Shown here piece by piece: positions 1-11,244 of a DNA stretch of 64,000 nt (positions are counted from its first letter, which is position 1; each line of letters opens with the position of its first letter). The notes beneath the pieces were generated by a model. The model saw only the letters and a list, made by a program, of their open reading frames with translations. It was not told where the DNA came from and did no database searches. Made by a program: the position numbers and the translations under genes. The DNA is taken from NCBI RefSeq assembly GCF_038396675.1, contig NC_088922.1, positions 12,893,001 to 12,957,000 on the forward strand, given 5' to 3'. The stretch comes from Hydra vulgaris. Taxonomy: Eukaryota; Cnidaria; Hydrozoa; Anthoathecata; Hydridae.

Positions 1-407
1 GGCCATCTTGCTGGATCCCTATGTTGACAATTTTCTTCCAAGGCCACTGGAATTTCTGAGATATCTGAATGAAGTTTATTCTGGTCCATTTCAGCTGGGC
101 CTGAAAGCTAGGCATTTTCATCTTCCCTGGTTGGTTCTGAATCAGTTGTGCAAAATTCTTCTTGACTTTGGCTGATGAAAATCTCCTCTTCAATTAATTC
201 CAAATGATGATCTGAACTCAATTAAAGTCAATTATAGGATCTGTTGAATTGTCATTAATTTCAATACAAATATCCTCTGAAATAATTTGTTTCTCCACTG
301 AGTTTGTTACCAACCACTTTTTGAAACAGTTTTGTAGTTTCTCGTCACTTTCTTGGCGCTTTATTCTTCTTAAATTCAGCACCAGATAACTTTTGGGCTC
401 GACTCAT
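1..407 (-). pseudogene. Decayed N-terminal part of a ZMYM1-like hAT transposase (partial, off left edge)
   Basis: Read from the ATG at 407 leftwards, the minus strand gives MSRAQKLSGAEFKK, then after a frameshift near 345 RQESDEKLQNCFKKW, an acidic linker, and finally HRDPARWP at the window edge. A basic 'KxLSGxExRK' start followed by 'DPAxWP' is the usual opening of TTF-zinc-finger/ZMYM1-type hAT transposases, so the zinc finger and catalytic domain should lie left of the window. At least one frameshift and two in-frame stops (near 217 and 109) make it non-functional. Family assignment rests on recognised motif order only; the diagnostic hAT core is not visible here. Confidence 0.6.
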
Positions 408-1390
408 AATAGAATTATAATGCTCAAAAGTTATCAAAGGTATATTAGTGTTATAGGGCGCTTTTTTGTTCAGTATATGAGCTTTAATATTTAAGAGTTT
501 GTGTCAAGAGGCGGAATTTTAATTAATTTTCTTATCAACAGCAGCGACGCCGTGAAAATTAGTTTCATAAACTGATTATTGTTTTTTTAATTTATTAAAG
601 TTTGCGCCCTCCCAATTTTGGCGCCTCAGGCCGCGGCCCGGCCGGCCCCGCCCTTGGTACAGCTCTGGAGCAGACTGGAGAACGAAGAGAAATTCTAAAG
701 TTACTCCTGAAAAGTCCAATTTTCGAGTTCCATTTAGGTAACATTTTAACGTCTTTGCATCTCCAAAATTTAAGTTGCAAGCTACCATTAAAAAGTTTAA
801 TATGGTCTTTAATAATGTACTTTTCCGAATACCTTCTATCATTGCTACAGTTTTGAACAACGCATTGATCACCCCCACCCATGATGATAATATTTACTTC
901 CTTTAAAATATTGTTTTGATTTGTTTGCGCCTCGGTTGTCCCATAATGCTTTTCGCTAATTTCGCGCAAAATTAATAGCGAAATGGTCTATTGAGAACAT
1001 GATAGTTGTAATTAAGGAAAACATAAGAATACAAAGTTCATTGTATTTTAAATTTTGCAGTCCTAATATACTTTAAAATTTAAAGCTGAAAATAATAATA
1101 TAATATCAATAAAATATAAAAGTTCATGAAAAAGGCATTTGAGGTTTAGGCGGTAACTGGAAAAATCCTATTGAGTGTCAATTAAAACTTTCTTTTATTT
1201 TTGTTTGTAAAAAATTTAATTGAGATACAGATGAATAATAGATAAAACACAAATAATTCTATTACTGTATACTGTATTGCTGGTGCATACAAATGCTAAA
1301 TTTGATATTATTAACTTATTAAAATGTATGTCCAAAAAGATCTTTTATAATGACCTTTAAGGTTACATAGTGAAGTCGCAATTACAAATA
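408..1390. other. Non-coding AT-rich stretch with a short GC-rich island
   Basis: No credible gene. At 602-690 there is a sharp GC-rich patch (GGCGCC, then CCGCGGCCCGGCCGGCCCCG) in otherwise very AT-rich DNA. It sits just upstream of the hAT-like start at 407 and may be that element's 5' terminal region. Three overlapping open frames across it have no coding character apart from composition. Confidence 0.5.
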
Positions 1391-1620
1391 ATGTGTTCTC
1401 ATTTACATTTTACGATTTCTTAATTACAACCTTTGCTTTTCTAATTACATATTGCGATTTCTTATTTACATGTTGGGTTTCTCAATCACATTTTAAAATT
1501 TCTTGATTACATGTTGTGTTTCTTAATTACATATTGCGACTTCTAAATTACATGTTCTATTTCTTAATTACATCTTACTTTTCTTAATTACAATTTTCAA
1601 GTTCTCAATTACATCTTGAA
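1391..1620. repeat. Degenerate ~21-bp minisatellite
   Basis: About eleven imperfect head-to-tail copies of a 20-22 bp unit with the core TTTCTTAATTACAT followed by a variable 6-8 bp. Copies differ by one to four bases, so the array is old. Confidence 0.75.
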
Positions 1621-3796
1621 ATGATGTAGTATAACTCAAATGTGTGTAATTTTTCAGCATAACTAAAAAATTCAAAAAATATAACCCAAAATTCAGGTCT
1701 GTAGTGCCGTTATCAGGTTATGATACGTTTGATTTACTACCTTTCTTCAAAAAACAGAAAAATGCAAATAACCCCCCCCCCTATTTCTACACACCTTGCA
1801 GAATGGGGTACGTAGAAATAGGTATTTAAATTCATGTTTGTATCTTTTTAAACATTACGTAAGATGAAACGAAAAAAATATACAATGTTTTGTTAATTAC
1901 ACAAGTTTAGTAAATAAACAAAAAAAACTCATTTATACCATCGATAATATAAAGTAACATATAACTGGTACTATAAAAACATTTTAATTATGTGTAGCAT
2001 CAGTTATTATATCTTTAAAATGTTTTATAAACAAGATTTTGATTTTAGAGTTGGTGAAAACAATATTTGAATCACATCTTGTGTGAAGATCAAAGATTCT
2101 TTGTTAGTCATTGTAAAATAATTTGTATGCAACACTCGTTTTAGATATATTCCTAAAAAACCATCAATTTTGAGGTCGTGCAACATCTAAAGGAATTTTT
2201 TGTTTTATAATAAACTTTGGTCACCCGGTTAGTGCATGTATCTGCTTTTGAAGGATTAATAAGAGCGATTTTGAAGTCAATTTTTACTTCTGAGTTGGAA
2301 AAAAAAATCTTTATTGCTATCCTGCAATACACACTGGTAGTCACCGTTACTTGACAATGAATCAATTCTTTTTTTAATTTTACTGGATTTCATCGCTAAC
2401 AGCATTGGCAGTTGAAGTTTGCGGATCAAAGCCCAGAAGGTTGTCATTCTTAACACTTTTTTTACGGAACAAATATTTTTTTCTTTTCTTACTTGTTTTT
2501 GGAGTACCAGTTCAATCTAATCTTACATTCTGAAGGAGTTCTTTGAAGTTGCTTTCAATGGTAGTTTTTATTTTTTTATTTTTTTCTCTATAATACTTAT
2601 ACCTTGATTATTAAAAATAATAAGGTGTTATCAATGCACCAATGCATGGTGCATTGATAACACCTTATTATTTTTAAAAAGAAGCGATTTCGCTTTTCTA
2701 AAAAAACAGCAACAATATTTCTTCTCTTAAGAAACAGCAACATTTTTCAACAGAATGGGGAACAGTTATTGCATATTTTCTCGGAACCTAATTCCACTCA
2801 TCTAATATTTTTTCCGTTTATTTTTTAGTGGCCGGAAAAAAGCCACATCAAATAGTTGGATTAGATGAGTTGATTTGCTGGAAGAAATATGTACCTTAGT
2901 CATATACTTAATCATATACTGTATAACTGCCAATTGTTTCCAAATTGAGACTTATTTCCTTCAAACTTTTTAAAATATCGGAGGGCCACTGTGTGACTCA
3001 GTCCTTAAAGCTAAACAAATTAAACCATCCAGACTTTGTCCTATTATATTTTTCTGTTTTATCTTCTAATTCTGCCAAGCCTTGATAAAAATGCAAAACT
3101 TTATACACCACATAAGATGGTAATGTAGTGCCACATAAGATGGTAATATAGTGCAGAAAACATGACCGGGGTCCTTCCCCCCACTAACCTACCCCAGTGT
3201 CGTAGGCTTTGATATTTGTGGCATACTTAATCCTAAAAAACAACTTGATTAATTAGACCTACCTAACCAAGATACAGCAAGAAAAAGAAAAGATTCACTT
3301 ATTTTAAATTTGAATAAGATAAAACAAAAAAAATTGAGAAAACTAAAAATAATCTTTTATGGTTTGTGAAATAGATAAAAAATATCTTTATAATTTTCAT
3401 TTTTTTTTTCATGCCGCAAATTTAAAAAACAAAACCCTAAACATTTTAAAATTCCTTAAAAATTGCGACATCAAAATTGCTCCCAAGAGGTTAAGACCCC
3501 TCAAAAATCATAAAAAAATATATATATATATTTTGTCTATTACTGACACGAAATTTTTTGCTGATCTCAAATTTGAAAACCATTTCTCAAAGTAAGATTT
3601 AGTTCTAGAGATATAAATCAATTCCTTCGACTGGGTAAAGTTGATCTGCCTAGCAACACGCGTAGCAACAGATTTTTAATCAGAGTTGCAAGCAATTTTT
3701 TTTTGTTTTGTTTTGTTTTTTTATAACAATGGGTAAATCATGTAGAGTCAAACAAAGTACTTAAAGTAAAAAATCCAAAAAATTTCATGGAAATAG
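1621..3796. other. Intergenic AT-rich sequence with inverted repeats
   Basis: No gene recognised. It holds a small inverted repeat, CCTATTTCTAC/GTAGAAATAGG (about 1781-1821), a long perfect palindrome at 2611-2677 (separate entry), an 11-bp inverted pair ACTCATCTAAT/ATTAGATGAGT at 2796-2806 and 2860-2870, and a short duplication of CACATAAGATGGTAAT near 3110-3155. Open frames at 2153-2365 (-) and 3359-3595 (+) look random. Confidence 0.5.
2611..2677. repeat. 67-bp palindrome (30-bp perfect arms)
   Basis: Arms 2611-2640 and 2648-2677 are perfect reverse complements around the 7-bp spacer AATGCAT. The arm contains AAGGTGTTATCAATGCACC. It could be a tiny hairpin MITE or an extruding cruciform; no coding function is seen. 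Confidence 0.85.
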
Positions 3797-3800
3797 ATAT

Positions 3801-6800
3801 TGTCGGCTTACTTCGATACATTCTATGTCCTTTTTTACGAATTTTACAGGAGACATAAAAAACTAATAATAAATACTATAGACCCATAAAAATATTTTTT
3901 TTAAATTGAGTTTCATTAATAAGTGTAATTACTAATAATTAATACATAAATACTAATTTTTCTTGCAATTTAATGGATTAAATAGCCTAAAAAAAGGTTT
4001 TACACAGATTTTTTGTGCAATTATTAAAACATAGTAGGTTTTATAATTTTTTATTTATTTACAAAATTCAACATATTAAATTAACTTTTACAAGATTAAG
4101 TTACCAATACACAAAAAATACATAAATGCAACTTAAAAGTTTAATTAAAATATAGAATAACGTTGTACTTAAGAAAATATTTGGTTAAAATTAAATTTTT
4201 TTTTAATGTAAAAATGTATTAATCTTCAAATCGTAAGTTATCATAGAAAGTATGATAATCGACAGGAATTAAACTTTTTATTTCCTATAATAAAAAAATT
4301 TTTATTGCCTTATCTAAAAACGTCATTGTAGCATTTATAACAGTTTTGTTTCTTGTACATCGCTTTTCTAAACACTTCCAGTCATCACCAAAATCTAATT
4401 TATCATAGATTTGGCCATCTGGTCTATACTGAATGGCACGTAAATCCGTTACAGTTGGATCACCAACTTTATAGCCTGGACGAATTGATGTGTAATATCT
4501 TAAATTTGAAAAGTCTTTAAAGAAAATATATCCCAGATATTCGACTTCATAAGGTTTAGGTTTTGTTTTCGCTCTTTTTAATGCAGAAAAATAACAAGCA
4601 GGTGTGTACATGTCCCTATTTCGAATGCTTCTTTCAATAGCCGAATGCATGCTGTTGCATTCCATTTGTGTGTGTCCGGATACCAAAAATTTTTGGGTGA
4701 TAGTAATGTTTTTTATCTGGATAGATGTAATAGAGAATCTGCAAGTAGTGAATTACGATTTTCATAGTTGCATCCATCAATATATAAAATTACTTCTTCA
4801 CCAGGGAACACATTCGCTTTGGTTTCAAGGAAACTATACAAAATAGAAGCAAATTCATTGGATGTAACTCCACCTTCTCCTTCGTGCCTCAAATAACAAT
4901 ACCCATCTTTGGTTTTTAAATTTAAGATAGTGTAATTGTGAACTATTAGCTTTTTCTTATAATAAAGATGCTTTCAGTATTGGACTAAGCAATATTGCTT
5001 CCAGATCTAGGGTATATACATGTTCAGCGTGATCCTTTTTAACTTGTTTTTCTTCTTGTGCTCTTATTTTGCTTTGAATGTGTGAAGTATACGCTTCCTC
5101 AGAAGTATTGCTACACTTATATCGTATTCACAAATCACACTGATCTTTCTTAGGGTGAAAAAGACTTAAATTGTTGTTATCATATTCTTCATAAAACACT
5201 TTGACAGGTCACTGTCCTTGCAATAATTGGCATATTCTTTGTATAATGCCAATTTAGATTGCCAGATAGGCTCTAGATATAATTTACTTGAAGTTGCTCG
5301 ACAATAATGGGACTCCATTTTCGGAAGAAGGGAAAAAAATTGTTGTGAACCTTTTTTTTTCATTGCATCATTCTTATTAATACTTTTGTCTGGCTTTGTT
5401 GGTCTTACGTCTGATTTATGCATAGCTCAGTTATGTAAGGTCCATTTACCTACACATAGCGTATTTATAAACATTTTTGTACACACTCGAACCTAAACGC
5501 CGTCTCTTTTAAGGAAAGAACGTATTTGAACGGAGTGATGTTTCATTAACTTGATTCTTTTTGTTTTTGGGGGCAATACTATCGACTAAATTAGTTACGT
5601 AAGTTCTTCTCTTAGACCAGTTAAATTTTTTCCCGAATTGGTTAAAAATTTTTAATCTATCGTCTTCTTCACTTTGCTTACAGTTTCAAAAGGGTTTTAA
5701 CTTTCTTGCTTCTCTTTTCTGATCAATTACCTAATTTCCTTCTGCGTTTTTTTAATCCATAATATTTCTGTCCCTTTTTTATTTACCCTACGTTTTCTTT
5801 TCCTTGCGTTATTTAGTCTTTCTTTCTCAACTTTTCCTTCTTCTTTTTTTTCAGTACACTCCTTGTTAGTATCACTAGGAATTACACTACTATTCGGCAA
5901 GTCATTTTCATTATCTGGTTCATAATATCCGTTATCAACAAAATTTTCTGTACCTACAATACTTGTTTTATTTAAACAAATTTCAGTGGTAATTTCAGTA
6001 CAGGAAACCGCCTGAATTTCTTTAACAGAATCAAGACTTTCTGCAAGTACAAAGGAACTACAGTTATTCTTATCCATATTTTCCTTGGCTTAAAAGTACT
6101 GTAATAGAGATTCATTTACACTAAAATCTTCAGTGTTCGAAAAAATATTTTCTGCACAGTCTACAGTTACAGTCATTTATATCTGAATTTTCTGAATTTC
6201 TCAAAGTAATAACAGCTAATTCTATTTCGTTATTAAGGTTTTCTATACAGTCAGTCTCATTATTCAGTCTATCAGTTACGATATTGTTGCCATTAATATT
6301 GATCATCGAAAAAATACGAAGAGATCTGGAGTTGGGATAGATAAACTGAAAATAAAAATGGAATGTGTGAGCAATTTTTTAATACTTCAAGTAATTCAAA
6401 AAATAATTCTGATCAAAACTTCTCTTTTAAAATAAACAAATTAATACTCAAAAGCTTCTATGTTTCGTTTAAGTTATATTAAGATTAATATTGCAACTAA
6501 TAACTATAATTAGTTTAAAAATTCAATAAAAATACATTACTTACCTCCATTTTGGTAGAGTTATCCATTTTGCACTTTCAAACCACACCCAACACACTCA
6601 AAATACAAAAAATTTGTATGAGCTAAATTTCTAACCTATGATTTTGACATATATTCTAGACATAGGAGGTGGTTATGAGTAAGACAATTATGTGTCTGTG
6701 GGTTAGAAGGTTTTGACCACAAACAATAGATGGCAGTTTAATATATTTCCGAGGCAATTAGATTTATGTGGTTTTGCATTAAGCTGCGCATTAAGAAAAC

Positions 6801-6869
6801 TAACCAATTCAAGTCAAAACCTCAAAAATGAAAAAATCGGACTTTGGAGGTTTTAATAGTAAGCCGACG
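3801..6869 (-). mobile_element. DNA transposon with GTCGGCTTACT ends and ATAT duplication
   Basis: The left end reads TGTCGGCTTACT (from 3801) and the right end, reverse-complemented, CGTCGGCTTACT (to 6869). Each is flanked by ATAT (3797-3800; 6870-6873), a candidate 4-bp target-site duplication, although ATAT is palindromic and could belong to the termini. After the first dozen bases the inverted repeats diverge. The interior holds one minus-strand transposon gene (4285-6077). A 4-bp duplication is compatible with Sola-type elements among others; I cannot assign the superfamily from sequence alone. Confidence 0.65.
4285..6077 (-). pseudogene. Transposon gene of the GHTQMECDSMHS family, frameshifted
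   Basis: The minus strand encodes, in order: an acidic N-terminus ending in a basic RKRKRR block (6077-5730), a segment DDRLKIFNQFGKKFNWSKRR (about 5670-5600), LPKMESHYCRATSSKLYLEP (5166-5423), ILYIDGCNYENRN (about 4790-4750), then GHTQMECNSMHSAIER and YYTSIRPGYKVGDPTVTDLR (4285-4686). I know this motif order from a family of transposon-borne proteins common in Hydra and some insects. The Asp of YIDGC and the Glu of QMEC look like catalytic acids of an RNase H-type transposase, which is inference. Several frameshifts and stops separate the pieces, so it is dead here. It lies centrally between the ends of its element. Confidence 0.65.
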
Positions 6870-7019
6870 ATATACTGAAAAATTGCTAATCGATTCAACT
6901 TTATCCGTTATGAAAATGACCATATTTCTTGAAACACTTCCTTAAATTTATCTATATTCTCAAAAGAATTGAGAAAATTGAGACAACTTAGCATAATAAA
7001 AATAAAACTGTTGGTTATC

Positions 7020-7864
7020 GAGTTGTTGATGTTGAAATTTGTCTGGTTAATCAACTAATTTGCAAAAGATGTTTACAATATAAATTAAATCTATCAGAAC
7101 GTTTTCCCAAAAAAAAAGATTTAGCCGAATATTAAATATTTGCTGCTCTCACCGCAATAGAATAATTGAATTTTATACTTCAAAGACATGTTCAGTAAAA
7201 AAAAGTTTTATGTAAAAAATAGAATAGTTTATTTAATGCGTGCATGTGGTCAAGTTTTTTCAGGATTAGATAAATTTACTTATATTATCTTTAATGAACA
7301 TTCCTAAATCTATGACTAAAAATAATTATTACAAAATAATTAAATCTGTCTCTGGTTGTGCTGAAATTGTCGCAAAAGAAACAATGATTGGTGCTGTTAA
7401 AGAAATTTCTCAATCTTCTTCAAATATTGTTGACACTGCAGTATTAGTTGATGGAAGCCGGCAACGTCGTGGGTTTTCTTCAAAAAATGGAGTTGTTACA
7501 GCAATATCAATGGACACAGGTGTGTTAACTATTATGGTAATGGCGATTGTAACAGCTGTTCTTATGTTAAGAATGCATTATAAATGCCATTATAAACAGG
7601 GCAAACCTAATTCAACATCTATTTACAAGCCAGGTGCTGGTCTTCCAACCCCAGTCATCAGTCATCTAAAGTCTTTATATATAGATCTTTCTCAAGAAGA
7701 ACTCTTAAAAAAATGCATTCATGGTAAGATGCAAAACCAGAACGAAAGTTTTAAAGGGAAGATATGGCAGCGCATACCTCAAACAAAGTATGTATCGTTA
7801 ACGCAGTTGGAGTTCGGTGTATGCGATGCTATTTCAAATTTTAATATTGAAAGAAAAGCAAGTA
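7020..7864 (+). pseudogene. Mutator/Kolobok-like transposase, 5' part (interrupted)
   Basis: Translation starts with GYRVVDVEICLVNQLICKRC, passes CGQVFSGLDKF, and continues in the main open frame (from 7294) with MNIPKSMTKNNYYK, then VLVDGSRQRRGFSSKNGVVT around the first catalytic Asp. A frame-shifted remnant YYGNGDCNSCSYVKNA covers the second Asp. It ends with LLKKCIHGKMQNQNESFKGK, whose NESF holds the likely catalytic Glu. The same order occurs in the complete relative at 41891-43615. The middle of the domain is deleted and there are frameshifts. The coding sequence stops abruptly at 7864 where a CCCAGTGGGC element begins, and resumes at 11025. Confidence 0.75.
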
Positions 7865-7865
7865 C

Positions 7866-8200
7866 CCAGTGGGCACAATGACGTTGAAATAACGTTGAAA
7901 CAACGTCGCAAACCGACGAAATGAAATGTTGAAACAACGTTGAAATTTGGTGGAATTGGAAACAAAATCCGACGTCGAAAACCACGACGTTGAAACAACG
8001 TCGATGAAAACGTTGTTTCAACGTTGTTCTAACGTCTTATCGACTACATATCATCCATATTTCAAATTCGATAAAATGAAAATTAAAAGTTCAACGTTGA
8101 AATTACGTTGTTTTAACGTCTTATCGACAATATATCAACCATATATGGTTGATATATTGTCGATAAGACGTTAGAACAACGTTCAAACAACCTAATTTCA
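7866..8200. repeat. ACGTTG-rich subterminal repeats with long hairpin
   Basis: Repeated ACGTTGAAA/TTTCAACGT motifs. 8095-8140 (CGTTGAAATTACGTTG... to ATCAACCATAT) pairs with 8141-8190 in inverse orientation, and a further direct copy (ACGTTGTTCTAACGTCTTAT) lies at 8015-8060. Similar ACGTTG/ACGTCG repeats occur at the other end (10870-11010), so these are subterminal repeats of the 7865-11024 element. Confidence 0.75.
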
Positions 8201-8233
8201 ACGTTAAATTTTGGTCATTTGATAAAAATTATA

Positions 8234-8268
8234 CAGCCTATTGGATATAACTTATATCCAATAGGCTG
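8234..8268. repeat. 35-bp near-perfect palindrome
   Basis: CAGCCTATTGGATATAA (8234-8250) and its exact reverse complement (8252-8268) around a single C. Confidence 0.85.
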
Positions 8269-8446
8269 CAGCCATGTTAAATTGTCACCGTTAACATGTT
8301 AAATTGTCTCGACTTGGATTGCGATAAAATAAGACAATAAAAAAGCAATATTTTGCGCTAAAAGTAGTGTATTTCATGTTCAAAAAATTATTTTAAGGGA
8401 GTTTATATAAGAAATAGATAGAATGTTACCATTTTATATATGCATT

Positions 8447-8830
8447 TTATATTAACATATTCGAATCGTCATTTACGCACCGACCGCCACAATTGGATCT
8501 GTCGGGTGCATATTTCAACAAACTTATGATATCTGTTCTGACTTCAGCAACCGTAGCAGTCGGTTTACTAAGCATAACGCTCTCTATAAAAAAAGGTATT
8601 GCCTGAGTAATTTGCAACAAGTACAGCAAGAACTTGAAATTAAAGTAGCACCAAAGCATCAAATTGTGTTTTTCAATAACAGATAACATTACTCATGACT
8701 TACCAACAACAACCTTACAAATATTTGTGCCTTTAAATTTCTCTTTACCCTTGCCGCCAGCCATCTTGAACTTTGATTGTAAACCATTGGTCATCAACCT
8801 ACAACAAAAAGTTATTATTTTTATAAATAT
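8447..8830 (-). pseudogene. Two exon remnants resembling a DUF4806-type gene
   Basis: On the minus strand a splice-acceptor-like TTTTTGTTGTAG (about 8805) precedes a frame reading LMTNGLQSKFKMAGGKGKEK, then FKGTNICKVVV, followed by a consensus donor GTAAGT at about 8702. After a gap an acceptor-like TTACTCAG leads into AIPFFIESVMLSKPTATVAE, then VRTDIISLLKYAPDRS. From memory this resembles the C-terminal DUF4806 domain of transposon-associated proteins (an 'LMTN..yNw.GkkGK..f' helix, then 'EVR..I..wL..A'). The two exons are one base out of phase, so it is probably dead. A third fragment at 9121-9306 (-) may be the 5' end of the same gene. Confidence 0.45.
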
Positions 8831-9120
8831 ATTAAACTTTGATACAATATCAGGTTAGGTAGCCCAATGGCACCGCGTATACCGCGGAATTCCGAATGGT
8901 TTTAAAATTTCAAAAATTCAATGACTTTTTTTTTTGTAGAAATAGGTCAATTTCAATAAAAATTATACATATATATAATAGATCATCCAGGTCAGATTTT
9001 AAAAAAAATCCGAAAAATTGTTTGCGGTAAAAGTCCGGAATATCCCCCCTCCCCCCTTATTTTCCCTCTTAATTTGCTTTCATCTGAGTTGCTTTTTATT
9101 TTTTAGTTTTAAATTTCATC

Positions 9121-9306
9121 CTATAAAATAGAGTCTGAATTATATTCAGAATCTACTATTGCAGTAGCCTCACAATTGCTGCTGCTACAGACATCTTCAT
9201 TTAATGAAGCTGAGCAATCAATATCAATGTCACTACTAATAAGCTCATTAACCAAAACATTATTCCGTCTCCATCGCTTTAACCGGGTAGCCATTTCCCT
9301 AAACAA
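9121..9306 (-). pseudogene. Possible first exon of a transposon gene
   Basis: A 61-codon frame with a basic start (MFREMATRLKRWRR) followed by an acidic, serine-rich stretch ending in VDSEYNSDSIL. This basic-then-acidic pattern is common at the N-terminus of cnidarian transposon proteins and would fit upstream of the DUF4806-like exons at 8447-8830 on the same strand. There is no domain to confirm it; it may be chance. Confidence 0.3.
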
Positions 9307-9456
9307 CAGAAGGCACTTTTATAGTATGTATATATACACTTATATGTTGTCTGAAAGTTTTTTTCCATATTTTGTTGACAAAAAGTAAAAGTTAAAATGC
9401 AAGACCGGATTATTTTTTTTTATTAATTGATAGACTGCCTGCCCCAACCAAACCCT

Positions 9457-9648
9457 CAGTCGATGTAGCAGCACTCCCTTGCGAGTCAGGCTAAAAGATG
9501 GTAGATGTAGCAGCACTCCGTTGCGAGTCAGGCTATTTATCAGTCGATATAGCAGCACTCCCTTGCGAGTCAGGCTATTTGTCAGTCGATGTAGCAGCAC
9601 TCCCTAGCGAGTCAGGCTATAAGATAGTCGATGTAGCAGCACTCCGTG
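9457..9648. repeat. 42-bp minisatellite, 4.6 copies
   Basis: Units start near 9457, 9499, 9541, 9583 and 9625. The core GATGTAGCAGCACTCC, a variable TTGC, then GAGTCAGGCTA, is nearly invariant, and the 6-8 bp linker (CTATTTATCAGT, CTAAAAGATGGT and similar) varies. GC content is well above the surroundings. Confidence 0.9.
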
Positions 9649-9654
9649 CATGAT

Positions 9655-9745
9655 TAACAGTAAAAAAAATAAAAATAAAAACATTTTATTAAAAAAAACA
9701 AAAATAAAAACATTTTAATGAAAAAAATAAGAATAAAAACATTGT
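9655..9745. repeat. Short A-rich tandem repeat
   Basis: Three copies of a roughly 34-bp A-rich unit with the core AATAAAAACATT, directly after the 42-bp minisatellite. Confidence 0.6.
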
Positions 9746-10310
9746 TTATAGTGTTAAAAACATTCAGAATGTTTTAAAAAACATTCTGGTCAATTAAATT
9801 TGCGTTTTTGCGGCTTTTTTAAAAACGATTAATTTGTAATTAAATTAATGGTTTTAACTTTCTGACAACTCGCAAATGTTGGACGCAAGTCAAAAGTAAT
9901 TAAAAGTGACGTATGTGTTGGCGTAAGAATCACTTTTTTTCTTCCGCTCTTCCCAAATTTAAAAAAATATATAAAAATAATAATAACAATAATAAAAATA
10001 CTATAATATAGTATTATGATTATTATAGTCTATATGATATATTATTAACATATCATATATTTTATGTATATATCATATGTTATATATAATAATATCATAT
10101 ATATATAAATATATCATATATTATATGTATATAAATATATAAATAAATATACATATATAATATATACCGTGAAAAGGGGACTATGAACAACGGGGTAAAA
10201 ATGAACATCGATGCCAAGTTTACTAAATGGTGAAGAATCACGCACTATATAATTAAATAGTGTGTTTTATGTTATTTTAATTTAGCTATTTTATTCTAAA
10301 AACGTCCACT

Positions 10311-10552
<242 letters not shown>

Positions 10553-11024
10553 ATATAAAATTAGTATAGTCAAATATACTAACATACATAGTAAAACAAT
10601 TTAATCAAACTCTAAAAAACTACTTACTTAAACAAACTCTAAAACAAATTCAAGCAAATTCTTCATGCAATACACACACTGATGAAATAAAAAAAAAGAT
10701 CTATTTAATATTTATCACTAATGCATCGCAAATTAAGCAATGTGGTATCGTTAAATTGACAAACTCAAAACCTTATGAAATGGCAATAGATGGCCTAATC
10801 AATGACTCGTAAAGTCACGCATGCGTATTTGAGTTCTCAAAATGCAAAACGAACGGTGGAACTCATAATATTGACGTTGAATTAACGTTGATTCAACGTC
10901 GCGTTAAGTTGATCGTTTTTAACGAATTTTCAACGTTGATAAAATGTTGATTTTTAATTATATGACGTCGCGACTAAAAATCAACCGTAAATCAACGTTA
11001 AAATAACGTCGTGTGTCCTCTGGG

Positions 11025-11244
11025 TATACTTTTATTTGAAAAATTGAATATGATTCCTGGTATAGATACTTTTTAAACCTGTTCAACTATGAACAAAAAG
11101 GGTTTAATTTTCGAAGAGTATCAAAATCGACCAATATCTAAAAAGCGACGAAAAGTTATTCGAGGTTGCCAAGAAAAAAAAGATAACACAGAGAATGACC
11201 CAGAATGTTGCCTATATGATCCTGGTTCTTGTTCATATAAATAA
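11025..11244 (+). pseudogene. Mutator/Kolobok-like transposase, 3' part
   Basis: The frame continues from 7864 after removal of the inserted element: LLFEKLNMIPGIDTF, one in-frame stop, then TCSTMNKKGLIFEEYQNR, a basic PISKKRRKVIR block and a terminal CCLYDPGSCSYK ending at TAA 11244. A basic tail followed by a short 'YxPGxF'-like end is usual for this transposase group. It is therefore the C-terminus of the gene starting near 7020. Confidence 0.7.

Noticed and set aside
595..969. Three overlapping open frames across the GC patch
   Set aside because: Arg/Gly/Pro-rich translation reflects base composition; no domain or consistent start.
4604..4846. Plus-strand frame of 80 codons
   Set aside because: Antisense shadow of the GHTQMECNSMHS gene.
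8855..8900. tRNA-like GGTAGCCCAATGGCACCGCG
   Set aside because: No cloverleaf, no A/B box spacing and no T-arm found nearby.
9457..9648. CRISPR-like direct repeat array
   Set aside because: Units are head-to-tail with short, non-unique linkers and the context is eukaryotic; it is a minisatellite.
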